Shown here piece after piece: positions 7,633-15,833 of a DNA stretch of 35,227 nt (positions are counted from its first letter, which is position 1; every line of letters starts with the position of its first letter). This DNA is from a virus, in the IMG/VR virus record IMGVR_UViG_3300045141_000031, positions 1-35,227 of that record; one strand, 5' to 3'. The notes below the pieces were generated by a model. That model saw nothing but the letters and a program-made list of their open reading frames with translations. It did no database searches and was not told where the DNA came from. The position numbers and the translations under genes are program-made.

Positions 7633-9081
7633 ATGTCAGCCGTACGTCCGGGTGTAAACATCATCCAGCGCTCCACTCCGCCAGTCCGCTCGGCACCTAC
7701 TGACACCGGCGTTTGGTTCGTCGTCGGTCTGACGGATGCCGGGCCGACATCTCCGACACTCATTCGGAGCATGGCGGACTATGAGCGCATCTTCGGACAG
7801 CGCGTCTCGTACAGTGTCTTGTACGACGCTCTGGACGTGTACTTCCGCGAGGGAGGCAATCGCGCGTACGTCAGTAGGGTCGTTGGCCCTTCGGCGGTCG
7901 TTGCCTCGCATAACCTCATGGACGGCAGCGCGGCAATCGCGCTGACCGCAAAGGCGCAGGGGCCAGGGGCGAGCGGTAACGCTCTCAAGGTCGGCGTTCG
8001 TGCCGGCTCGGCTGGCGGTACCTTCGTCATCTTCATCCAGGATGGAACTGGTACCGAAGTTGAGACCAGTCCCGATCTGGCAGACAATCCTTCGGCCGTC
8101 GTGTGGTCGCAGGGAAGCTCGTACATCACCCTCACGCTCGGGGTGAGCGCGAACGATCCGGCGGTTGCGGCAGCTGCTGCTCTCACCGGCGGCTCCGATG
8201 ACCGCACGAACATCACCGATGCCGATTGGCTGAAGGGATTGACCAATACGTCGGTCGATCTCGGCATTGGCCAGATCTCGGCTCCGGGGCGGACGAGCGA
8301 CATCGGTCACCAGCAGTTGCTGTCTCACGCAGACGACAATCGGCGTATCGCGATCCTCGATGCTCCTGACACCGGCATCCAGGGAACGTTGACAGCGGCG
8401 GCTGCTTCTGCGCGTACCGGAGATCAGAGGTTCGGCGGGATGTTCTGGCCTTGGCTGATCGTCCCTGGTGTCGTAGCTGGCACCAATCGTACGGTGCCTC
8501 CGTCCGCTCTCGTGGCCGGCAAGCTCTCGGCGAACGATTCGGCAGGGCTCGGTGCCAACTCTCCGGCTGCAGGCGTGAACGGCATCTCAGCGTACGCGGT
8601 CGGACTCACGCAGGATCCGAACCTGCTCGACCGCGAGACGCTGAATGAAGGCGGCGTGGACGTCATCCGGCAGTTGTATGGAACGATCCGCGTCTATGGT
8701 TGGCGTACGCTTGTTGACGCCAACGCCGATCCGAACTGGGTCGATCTCGGCAACTCGCGCCTCTACATGGCGATTGCCGGTGAAGGTGCCGCGATTGGAG
8801 AACAGTTCCTGTTCAGCAAGATCGACGGGACTGGAGCCACCATCGGCGCGTTCAACGGGGCGCTCGCAGCTATGCTGGCGAGGTACTACCAGAACGGCGA
8901 CCTCTATGGCGACTCGGCCACGGATGCGTTCTTCGTGGACACCGGCGACTCCGTCAATACTCCGGAGACGATGGCGGCCAACGAACTGCACGCCGTCCTG
9001 AATGTCCGCATGAGCCCGTTTGCGGAGTTCGTTGAAATCGAAATCTACAAGCACGCGATCATTGAGGGGGTGAATGCATAA
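7633..9081 (+). CDS. Contractile tail sheath protein
   Basis: A 482-residue protein with the features of the phage tail sheath family. The N-terminus VRPGVNIIQRSTPPV is the extended arm that links subunits, followed by TDTGVWFVVGLTDAGP and the segment YERIFGQR with YFREGGNRAYVSRV, all highly typical of sheath proteins. The C-terminal part carries GTIRVYGWRTL, NSRLYMAIAGEGAAIGEQF and MSPFAEFVEIEIYKHAI, matching the conserved C-terminal domain. The sheath contracts to drive the tube through the envelope. This gene establishes a myovirus tail. It ends in TAATG overlap with the tube gene. Confidence 0.92.
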   Translation: MSAVRPGVNIIQRSTPPVRSAPTDTGVWFVVGLTDAGPTSPTLIRSMADYERIFGQRVSYSVLYDALDVYFREGGNRAYVSRVVGPSAVVASHNLMDGSAAIALTAKAQGPGASGNALKVGVRAGSAGGTFVIFIQDGTGTEVETSPDLADNPSAVVWSQGSSYITLTLGVSANDPAVAAAAALTGGSDDRTNITDADWLKGLTNTSVDLGIGQISAPGRTSDIGHQQLLSHADDNRRIAILDAPDTGIQGTLTAAAASARTGDQRFGGMFWPWLIVPGVVAGTNRTVPPSALVAGKLSANDSAGLGANSPAAGVNGISAYAVGLTQDPNLLDRETLNEGGVDVIRQLYGTIRVYGWRTLVDANADPNWVDLGNSRLYMAIAGEGAAIGEQFLFSKIDGTGATIGAFNGALAAMLARYYQNGDLYGDSATDAFFVDTGDSVNTPETMAANELHAVLNVRMSPFAEFVEIEIYKHAIIEGVNA

Positions 9082-9542
9082 TGGCAACTTCGCTCGTTCC
9101 CGGCCCGACTCGCGCGGACACCTGGAGGATCAATCTTCGGGTCGAGCATCCGCACAACCCCGGCAGCATGATCGACTACACCGTCTGGGACAAGAAGACG
9201 GGTGGCGGGGTTGACTCCGAGGAGCGCATCTACTACCCCGGAGGCATGGTGGCGCCGATCTCTCTTGGTGGTCGCAAGACGGTCGCGAACGTCACGCTGC
9301 AGAGGCTCTATCGTCTGCAGAGGGATCACGACAAGATCCAGCAGTTGATCGATGCTGTCGGCGTCTCGGCGGTCGAGATCGCTCAGCACCCCATGGACAT
9401 TCATGGGAACGTATACGGAAGTCCTATCGTCTACAACGGAACGCTGAAGACGGTGAACCTTCCGGACCACGACTCAGAAGGCAACGATCCAGCGATGATC
9501 GAGATCGTTTGCTCAATCGCCGCCCCGCCGACGAGCACGTAG
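9081..9542 (+). CDS. Tail tube protein
   Basis: A 153-residue protein starting in the sheath stop codon. Directly following the sheath, with the expected length for gp19/XkdM-like tube proteins, it shows alternating strands (TWRINLRVEH; IDYTVWDKKTGGGVDSEE; YYPGGMVAPISLGGRKTVANVTLQR), then the charged helix YRLQRDHDKIQQLIDAVG, then GSPIVYNGTLKTVNLP. The GG..K...N.TL.R pattern is typical of tube subunits. It polymerises into the inner tube inside the sheath. Confidence 0.85.
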   Translation: MATSLVPGPTRADTWRINLRVEHPHNPGSMIDYTVWDKKTGGGVDSEERIYYPGGMVAPISLGGRKTVANVTLQRLYRLQRDHDKIQQLIDAVGVSAVEIAQHPMDIHGNVYGSPIVYNGTLKTVNLPDHDSEGNDPAMIEIVCSIAAPPTST

Positions 9543-9555
9543 GGAGGGCGGCACA

Positions 9556-10107
9556 ATGGAGGGAGCAACCATGACTGACGACACTCAACCGCTCGTTCAT
9601 GAAGTAATGAGCGGTGAGGCGCAAGGCCCGCAGAGCCTAGCTGAGTCTCTGCGGGCCAAGCGCCAAGAGATCGCGGAAACTCGCGATACTCTGATCCCGA
9701 TCATCGGCTACACCGATCCTGTTCTCTTGGCGAAGCATCGCCTCATGGACCGGCCGGAGATCGAGATCATCGGCAAGAAGGTGTCGAGGGAGACCAAGGA
9801 TCGCTCCGAACGGAACATGCGTCTCCTCGCCGATCAGATCATCTCCTCGACCGTTGGGTTCTACTTCCAGCGGTCGTTTGATCCCGAGCCCCAGATGCTG
9901 GAGGATGAGGACGGGACTCCGATCACGCAATGGGACCAGTTGGCGAACTACCTCGGCTGGCAGCCCGGTGGGACGGCTCGTGGAGCGTTGTACTTCGTCT
10001 TTGGCGACAACGAGTTCGCCATCGGCCAGTTCGGGATCCTACTCAACCGCTGGATGGGCAACACTGCCTTTGAGGTGGATCAGGAGTTCTTGGGGGAAGG
10101 GGTGTAA
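9556..10107 (+). CDS. Tail assembly chaperone, zero-frame product
   Basis: A 183-residue protein between tube and tape-measure genes, the standard place of tail assembly chaperones. The ATG at 9556 (MEGATMTDD) and an internal ATG at 9571 are both possible. It is mostly helical, with RAKRQEIAETRDTLIPIIGY, charged segments and a C-terminal FGILLNRWMGNTAFEVDQEFLGEGV. Just before its stop is a G-run, GGGGGAA at 10092-10098, from which a -1 shift would join it to a second frame ending at 10310, as in lambda gpG-gpGT. Chaperones load onto the tape measure and recruit tube subunits. Confidence 0.8.
   Translation: MEGATMTDDTQPLVHEVMSGEAQGPQSLAESLRAKRQEIAETRDTLIPIIGYTDPVLLAKHRLMDRPEIEIIGKKVSRETKDRSERNMRLLADQIISSTVGFYFQRSFDPEPQMLEDEDGTPITQWDQLANYLGWQPGGTARGALYFVFGDNEFAIGQFGILLNRWMGNTAFEVDQEFLGEGV
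10092..10098 (+). promoter_or_regulatory. Candidate -1 programmed frameshift site (GGGGGAA)
   Basis: In the zero frame the codons read TTG GGG GAA GGG GTG TAA. The P-site tRNA on GGG can re-pair perfectly with GGG one base back; the A-site tRNA on GAA would face GGA, so the heptamer is not a canonical double-slip site. The slip would bypass the stop at 10105-10107 and enter an open frame to 10310. Position and geometry match the chaperone frameshift conserved in many tailed phages. Confidence 0.6.
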
Positions 10108-10310
10108 TTCCGCTAGATGAGGTTGAGAGCGCCGTATTTGTTGCCCTCTCCGGGCAGGATCCACTCGCCTTCCTTCGCACGAAGGATCCGGCGGAACGAG
10201 CACTCATGCTCAGGATCGCGGCTCGTGCACAGGAAGTGCGTGCCGAGGAGCGCCAAGACCTCGCTGTGCGGACAATCAATCGGCTCGCGGAGTCGATGAA
10301 GAGCAAATGA
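10095..10310 (+). CDS. Frameshift extension of the tail assembly chaperone
   Basis: In the -1 frame relative to the chaperone, codons from 10095 run open for 71 residues to a TGA at 10308-10310, ending just before the tape-measure GTG. The peptide continues IPLDEVESAVFVALSGQDP, then LAFLRTKDPAERALMLRIAA and a charged helical end MKSK. It has no start codon near its beginning (first in-frame ATG at 10206), so it is best read as the T-like domain added by frameshifting, giving a product of about 251 residues. Without the shift this stretch would be an unexplained 200-base gap. Confidence 0.65.
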   Translation, partial: GRGVIPLDEVESAVFVALSGQDPLAFLRTKDPAERALMLRIAARAQEVRAEERQDLAVRTINRLAESMKSK

Positions 10311-10318
10311 GGTAGAGG

Positions 10319-12493
10319 GTGGCTTCTGAAAGCTCCGTCATACGTCTCCAATTGATCGGCGCTCGCGCGGCGCAGATCGGTCTTGGTGAGACGGCGGCTG
10401 CCATTGAAGGAGTAGGCAGAGCGGAGCAGAAGCAAGGCATCTTCGCAAGGCAAGCATCCGAGCGGACGTGGCTCCACAATCAGGCACTATTCACTCTGCG
10501 CCGGTACGCTTACATGGGTACCCTCGCTCTCACCGCTTTGATTGGGGAGTCACTCCGCTGGGGCTATCAGTTCAATCAGACGATGGCCTCCTCGCGGGCC
10601 GCGCTCGGGCCGGTGTTCAACGATACGAAGGCCCTGAACGAGGAACTCGTCTCCCTCTACAACTTCACGAAGCGGACGCCGTTCCAGTTCAAGGATATGA
10701 CGACTGCGTTCCGGCAGATGTATGGAGCCTTCCATCCGCTCGGGATCGATGTCGAGACGACCAACAAGACTCTCTACTCTCTCGTCAATGCTCTGTCATT
10801 TGCAGGACGGACGACGCCTGGTGCGCTCAACCGCGTAGCGGTAGCCCTGCAGCATATGGCGTTCATGGGACATCTAACCGGGCAGACGGTCATTCAACTG
10901 GCTCGGGACGGTCTGCCGATCTTCCCAGTATTGCAGAAGGAGCTTGGCCTCACAGCCGATCAGTTGCATCGTGTCGGGGCACTCGGAATCCCGACCATCG
11001 ACGTTCTCAACGCTCTCAACAAGTACATCAGCGAGACACCGGGCTACATGAATGCCGCCGCGAGACAGGCGCAGACATTTGGCGGATCTCTGACAACCTT
11101 GAAGGACAACATCGCTCAGTTGACTGGCGGTCTGATCTTCGGAGCGTACAGTCGAGGCCCGAGCTTTATCCAGAATGTCAACAAGACGTTCGATCTAATC
11201 GGAGAGCAAATCAAGAAGAACGCTGCGGCCGGGAGAGGGCAGTCGATCTCTTGGGATCAAGCAACCAAGATATTCGAGACTCGCTATCCAGTCCTCGTGA
11301 ACTTCTTCAGAATCTTGGATTTGATCTTCAGCGCGGTAAAATCACTAGGCGGGATCATCTTCAATTCCTTGATTCCCGCTCTCCGAGTATCTGCGTACGC
11401 TCTCGCTCCGGTTCTGGTTTTGTTCGTGCTCGTCGATAAGGTTCTGCAATTCCTTGCTCAACATGGATGGATCCTGGCGACCGTTCTTACCGTCTTCATA
11501 ACGCGCTGGATCATCTTGAAACAGATCATGTTCCTCAACTGGCTTATGTTCCTGCGTATGAATCTCGCGCTCGATTGGTTCGCTTTCAAAATGACGGTCT
11601 CGACGGCATGGACCGAGAGATTCACAGCGGCTGAGATTCAGTCGATGATCGCTTCTGGCTACATGAGTAAGGCGCTTGGCGCACAGGTCTTCATGATAGG
11701 AAGATTGTCTGCCGCGCTCGAATTTGCGACGGGACTTTGGGAAGCTCTCACGATAGGTTCGGTCAGAGGGGCCAATGGTCAATTCCGAGCTATGACCAGT
11801 CTGGAGAAGATCGCGCGGTCAGTACGCATAGCATTCATCGATGCCGGCGGCGGGATCATGGGCTTTGCTGCTGCTCTTCGCGTCGCAGGGGCGGCGTTCC
11901 TGACGTTCCTCGCTGAGGTTCCTATTGTCGGCTGGATTGCGTTGGCCATCATTGGACTGACGCTCCTCTACTTCAAGTGGAACTGGTTCAGAACCTTCGT
12001 GAATGCGTTCGCAACCGAGTTCGCGCATCGGATCATGATGGTAGTGAGATCGTTTGCTCCTTTGATCACGGTTCTGAAGGATGTCTACAACTGGATGGGG
12101 AAGATCATCGGCCGGTTCAAGCCTCTGACGGATGCGGCTCATAAGGTCGGCGGATTCTTCAGCGGGATCCTCGGGCATCTCGGGATCGGCGGGATCAGTC
12201 CGAGTAAGGCAGGCAAGTTCGGAGCGGATGCCTTCTTCAACTATCTGTTCCCGGTAGCCGGTCTCGCGCAGCTAGCTGGCAAGGCGGCAGGCGGGCCAAT
12301 CACTTCGTCTGGCAGTTACTTGGTTGGCGAGCGCGGGCCGGAGGTCGTATCTCTCCCTGGCGGCTCATATGTGACTCCGAATAACGCGCTGAGTATGCCG
12401 ATGATCAATGTTACGATCCCTGTCAAGATTGACGGAAAGAAGCTCGGTGAAGCTAATGCCAAGATCAGACTAGACGCGGCGGCGAGAGCATGA
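10319..12493 (+). CDS. Tape measure protein
   Basis: A 724-residue protein starting at GTG after a purine-rich ribosome site. Residues about 80-290 carry the tape-measure N-terminal domain typical of this family (MASSRAALGPVFNDTKALNEE, YNFTKRTPFQFKDMTTAFRQM, GALNRVAVALQHMAFMG, IQLARDGLPIFPVLQKELG). Strongly hydrophobic stretches lie near residues 358-420 and 517-555. The end has the usual LVGERGPEVVSLPGGSYV. The protein fixes tail length and probably enters the cell membrane during ejection. By the rule of about 1.5 angstrom per residue the tail would be roughly 110 nm. Confidence 0.9.
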   Translation: MASESSVIRLQLIGARAAQIGLGETAAAIEGVGRAEQKQGIFARQASERTWLHNQALFTLRRYAYMGTLALTALIGESLRWGYQFNQTMASSRAALGPVFNDTKALNEELVSLYNFTKRTPFQFKDMTTAFRQMYGAFHPLGIDVETTNKTLYSLVNALSFAGRTTPGALNRVAVALQHMAFMGHLTGQTVIQLARDGLPIFPVLQKELGLTADQLHRVGALGIPTIDVLNALNKYISETPGYMNAAARQAQTFGGSLTTLKDNIAQLTGGLIFGAYSRGPSFIQNVNKTFDLIGEQIKKNAAAGRGQSISWDQATKIFETRYPVLVNFFRILDLIFSAVKSLGGIIFNSLIPALRVSAYALAPVLVLFVLVDKVLQFLAQHGWILATVLTVFITRWIILKQIMFLNWLMFLRMNLALDWFAFKMTVSTAWTERFTAAEIQSMIASGYMSKALGAQVFMIGRLSAALEFATGLWEALTIGSVRGANGQFRAMTSLEKIARSVRIAFIDAGGGIMGFAAALRVAGAAFLTFLAEVPIVGWIALAIIGLTLLYFKWNWFRTFVNAFATEFAHRIMMVVRSFAPLITVLKDVYNWMGKIIGRFKPLTDAAHKVGGFFSGILGHLGIGGISPSKAGKFGADAFFNYLFPVAGLAQLAGKAAGGPITSSGSYLVGERGPEVVSLPGGSYVTPNNALSMPMINVTIPVKIDGKKLGEANAKIRLDAAARA

Positions 12494-13122
12494 CGATACC
12501 AGCCAAATACTTCTACACGTTCCGCGCGAGTAACGGGATCCAAGTCAAGGTGCTGCGAGGAGACGGAATCCCAAAGCCGACTGACGGTGTCGGCGGTTGG
12601 ACCATCGTACAGCGTCCGCGCCGGACGGCTATCACTCAGTGGGACGGGCGCAACCCCTACGCGATGGATGTCCCGGTTCTGTTCGATGCGATCAACTCCG
12701 GAGCCTCTGTCGAGAACGACGTTTCAAAGTTGTTCCAGATGGGAGTAGGTTCTGACTTCGATCCGCCGCCGACAATTCAGATTGACGGCGGGTTGCCCAT
12801 CAAGGGCGCGACCTGGGTCATCAATGCAATCCAGTGGGGCGACGACGTGATCTGGGTTCAAGAAGGCAAGAGCCCGCCCTATCGCCAGAGGCAGGATGCG
12901 GTTGTCTCTCTCGTCCAGTATCGGCCCGACGCCCGCGTCAAGATCCTCGCGACCAAGACGCTGCCGAACCTCTACATCGTTCATCGCAAGGGCGAGACTC
13001 TGCGCTCCATCGCGAAGGCGATGTATGGAGACGGATCGAAATGGACTAGGATCAAGAACGCGAACCCCAGCGTACGTGATCCTAATCATCTGAAGGTCAA
13101 TACGAAGTTGAGGATCCCGTGA
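12490..13122 (+). CDS. LysM-domain baseplate/tail protein
   Basis: A 210-residue protein with an ATGA overlap to the tape measure. The first 150 residues are beta-rich (GWTIVQRPRRTAITQWDGR, PVLFDAINSG, VQEGKSPPYRQRQDAVVSL). The last about 55 residues are a LysM domain: LYIVHRKGETLRSIAKAMYG, then WTRIKNANPSVRDPN and LKVNTKLRIP. This matches the XkdP / gp53-type protein found right after tape measures in contractile systems, which links hub to tube and may bind peptidoglycan-like sugars. It is followed by the GTGA-coupled hub gene. Confidence 0.85.
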   Translation: MTIPAKYFYTFRASNGIQVKVLRGDGIPKPTDGVGGWTIVQRPRRTAITQWDGRNPYAMDVPVLFDAINSGASVENDVSKLFQMGVGSDFDPPPTIQIDGGLPIKGATWVINAIQWGDDVIWVQEGKSPPYRQRQDAVVSLVQYRPDARVKILATKTLPNLYIVHRKGETLRSIAKAMYGDGSKWTRIKNANPSVRDPNHLKVNTKLRIP

Positions 13123-15236
13123 CGGTCAAGAAGTCAGCTGTCACCGCTGTCCGCAAGCTGGAACGGTCGCAACTCGATCCGAAGACCGTTCAGCAGGAGT
13201 TGATGGGAGACGACCTCGATCTGGAGTCGATGGTCGTCTATCTGCGGTCCAAGATCAAGTTCGACGCGGCCGAGTCCGTCCTGGATGTTCAGATCTCAAG
13301 AACGATTGACGGCGCATCGACCGCAGTGTTCACGATTGACGATGATCAGAACTCGCTCCTGAACAGCGGAACCTTGAGCAGCGCCCTCGACGTTCAACTG
13401 AACGGTCTCTGGTTCCGTCTCGTGAAGGTTGAGCGGGTAGCGGGAGAGCGGACGCTGACGCTCACCTTTGAGGATCGCGAGATTGCCATCCTGCGGAGCT
13501 ACCCAAAGTCGAACGCTCCTCATCATGGTGTCAAGTTTGCGAACCGCTCGAAGACGACACGCGCAGAGTTCATACTCAATCTGATCCGAGAGGTCAAAGA
13601 GTTCCATATCCCGGTAGTGATTCCCGAGCTTCATAAGGTCCAGCCGATCCAGAAGGCGACGGATATGCCTGGCTACGCCGGTTTGCCAGGAGGGGTGACG
13701 GCAACGCCGGGGATCCCGACCTCGATCCCTCAACACCAGTACAACCCGAACGACAACCTCAACCCTCGCACCACCACTCCGGGATCTCCCACCTACGTTC
13801 TCCCTGTCAAGGGAGTCGGCGCGACCTCTGAGCAGATCAAGAACGCGAACGCGATTATCGACACAGGTCATTCGATGGGCGCTCGACGGAAGGTGATCGT
13901 CTGCGCGATCATGACGGCGATTACCGAATCGACGCTCCACAACTATGCCGGCGGCGATCTCGACTCGGTGGGATTGTTCCAGCAGCGAGCTAGCTGGGGC
14001 AGTTACCAGGATCGTCATGATCCGGCTACGTCCGCCAAGCTGTTCTTCATTCAGGCTATGAAGCTCGACGCGGCCGAGCCCAACTACGATTACTGGGCCC
14101 TGTGTGCCGATGTACAGCGTCCGCGCGAGGATCTCCGGACGCGCTATGGCTTGTACAGGCAAGAGGCCGAGAAGTTCGTCACGACGTATGGCATCGCAGG
14201 CGGGGACATGGAGGGGTCGATCACCGGCGTCAACAATATCGCTGGCAATGCATTCCAGGATACGTCCAGTGACTTCTTCTTCTATCGTGGCATTCCCCAG
14301 CAGAGCGGAAAGGTCTGGAAGCGTGAAGACAACTGGACATGCATCCAGCGGCTCGCGGGCGATGTCCAATGGAGGGCATTCTTCGTCTCTGGCGTCTTCT
14401 ACTTGATCAGCGAGGAGGATCTGTTCAAGACGCAGCCGATCATGATCATTGACGAGACCAGTCCTGGAATCGACGGGATCGGCTTCGACTACGACACCGG
14501 CAAGAAGTCTGCCACCTGCGACATTCCCATGCAGGTCGGCACCTGGATCGCCCCGCCGGGGGCAGTAGTCGCCATCCAGCATATGGGGCCAGTCTCGGGT
14601 CGCTGGATCGTGACTGACTTCTCACGTTCGATCTTCAATCCGCAGGCCGATGTAAGCCTCGCAAAGCCGCAGCCGGTACTCCCGGAGCCTCTGACCGATC
14701 CGGAAGGCGTGACATCTCTGCCGACTTGGGCGCAGGGCTCCGGTACTCATCTGCCTGGCGATCCTCCTGCTGGTGCTCAGTTTGGCGGCATTGAAGGAGC
14801 TACCGGAGATCGTGGAGCGATCATCACCGTCTTGGATGCCGCGCTCGCGGAGCAGGCGAGACAGCGCTACATGTACCTGCAGAGCCGTCCGATGCCGGCC
14901 AGTCTGTTCTCGGCTCAAGCTCACGCGGGGATAGACTGTTCGACGTTCGCCACTTTGGTCTACAAGGAAGCGAACTTGCCTGATCCGAATGACGAGAACT
15001 ACAACGGGGCCGGAAACACCGGGACTCTGATCAATCATAACCGGAGAGTGGTTGTGCCCAGTCCTGGCGACTTTGTGTTCTATGGCGGTACCGTCGCCTA
15101 CCCAGGTCACGTTATGATCTACTACGGGAACAACCAGGTCGTGGGGATCGGATCCGACACCGGAATCAACAAGGTGCCGATGAACTACCGCTCTGATCTG
15201 ATCGGTTATGCGTCGGCCTTCCCGCCAGGTGTCTGA
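13119..15236 (+). CDS. Baseplate hub with lysozyme-like and NlpC/P60 domains
   Basis: A 705-residue protein starting at GTG. Residues about 30-210 and 360-540 resemble gp27/XkdQ-type hub protein (SRTIDGASTAVFTIDDDQNSLL; TCIQRLAGDVQWRAFFV; VVAIQHMGPVSGRWIVTDF). Inserted between them (about 225-357) is a lysozyme/transglycosylase-like segment with a candidate catalytic Glu270 in ITESTL and GLFQQRASWG. After a Pro/Gly linker, about 555-705 is an NlpC/P60 peptidase with Cys607 in GIDCSTFA and His664 in PGHVMIYYG. It probably digests host wall at injection. Confidence 0.88.
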   Translation: MTVKKSAVTAVRKLERSQLDPKTVQQELMGDDLDLESMVVYLRSKIKFDAAESVLDVQISRTIDGASTAVFTIDDDQNSLLNSGTLSSALDVQLNGLWFRLVKVERVAGERTLTLTFEDREIAILRSYPKSNAPHHGVKFANRSKTTRAEFILNLIREVKEFHIPVVIPELHKVQPIQKATDMPGYAGLPGGVTATPGIPTSIPQHQYNPNDNLNPRTTTPGSPTYVLPVKGVGATSEQIKNANAIIDTGHSMGARRKVIVCAIMTAITESTLHNYAGGDLDSVGLFQQRASWGSYQDRHDPATSAKLFFIQAMKLDAAEPNYDYWALCADVQRPREDLRTRYGLYRQEAEKFVTTYGIAGGDMEGSITGVNNIAGNAFQDTSSDFFFYRGIPQQSGKVWKREDNWTCIQRLAGDVQWRAFFVSGVFYLISEEDLFKTQPIMIIDETSPGIDGIGFDYDTGKKSATCDIPMQVGTWIAPPGAVVAIQHMGPVSGRWIVTDFSRSIFNPQADVSLAKPQPVLPEPLTDPEGVTSLPTWAQGSGTHLPGDPPAGAQFGGIEGATGDRGAIITVLDAALAEQARQRYMYLQSRPMPASLFSAQAHAGIDCSTFATLVYKEANLPDPNDENYNGAGNTGTLINHNRRVVVPSPGDFVFYGGTVAYPGHVMIYYGNNQVVGIGSDTGINKVPMNYRSDLIGYASAFPPGV

Positions 15237-15505
15237 TGAGTCAACTGTTCCATGACCTACCTCCTGCTCCCCCTCTCTCGTATACATGGAGAGGGGTCAT
15301 CTCGTCGCCTCCGGTAGACTTCGCGGATCGGGTCAGCATTCGGATACCGGAGATGAATGACAATCTCGTGTTTGACGACATACGCTGGATGAGTCGAGAC
15401 AGTACGATGCTACCGCAGGCAGGCGATACGTGTCTAGTGATCTTCGACAACGACCGTGAGCCATGGGTAGTCGCCTGGTGGCCATTCGACAACCTCGGAG
15501 AGTGA
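15236..15505 (+). CDS. Baseplate spike-like OB protein
   Basis: An 89-residue protein whose ATG overlaps the hub stop. The sequence YTWRGVISSPPVDFADRVSIRIPE, then DDIRWMSRDS, PQAGDTCLVIFDNDREPWVVAWWP, is a compact beta-barrel pattern typical of the OB-fold spike/gpV-like or XkdR-like proteins that sit under the hub. It is short, so a separate spike tip may be absent or supplied by another gene. The next ATG is two bases after the stop. Confidence 0.6.
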   Translation: MSQLFHDLPPAPPLSYTWRGVISSPPVDFADRVSIRIPEMNDNLVFDDIRWMSRDSTMLPQAGDTCLVIFDNDREPWVVAWWPFDNLGE

Positions 15506-15506
15506 T

Positions 15507-15833
15507 ATGAGTACAACTGTGACACCGCACTTCGATCTACCGCTCAAGATCGGGCCGCTCGGCGCGAACGTCGTGGAACAGGACTCGATTGACGACGTTG
15601 CGAACTGCGTGGTCATGATTGTCTCTGTTCCGCAGGGTTGGCGCGATGAGGCGCCACAGTTCGGCATCGATGATCCGACTCTGAGGCGTCAGCCTCTTGG
15701 AGCCGACGCGATCATGGGTGTCATTGGGGCGCAGGATCCTCGCGCCGTCCTGATCATCGATGAGCACCCGGACATGTCCGACGAACTGATCGACGTCATC
15801 AACATCGGCGTCGGGACGGTGAAGCCCTCATGA
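15507..15833 (+). CDS. gp25-like baseplate wedge protein
   Basis: A 108-residue protein of the T4 gp25 / Mu gpW-like family. The sequence FDLPLKIGPLGANVVEQDSIDDVANCVVMIVSVPQGWRDEAPQFGID shows the usual two layers: an N-terminal beta part, a helix with DDVANCV and R.E.P.FGI, then ILIIDEHPDMSDELIDVIN. The lysozyme-like fold in the family is not catalytic. It connects wedge and sheath at the baseplate. It ends in ATGA overlap with baseplate J. Confidence 0.8.
   Translation: MSTTVTPHFDLPLKIGPLGANVVEQDSIDDVANCVVMIVSVPQGWRDEAPQFGIDDPTLRRQPLGADAIMGVIGAQDPRAVLIIDEHPDMSDELIDVINIGVGTVKPS

Noticed and set aside
13296-14582. A 428-codon antisense frame inside the hub gene
   Set aside because: It is opposite a gene with clear hub, lysozyme-like and NlpC/P60 motifs. 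Long antisense frames are common in high-GC coding DNA, and no domain or ribosome site is visible in it.
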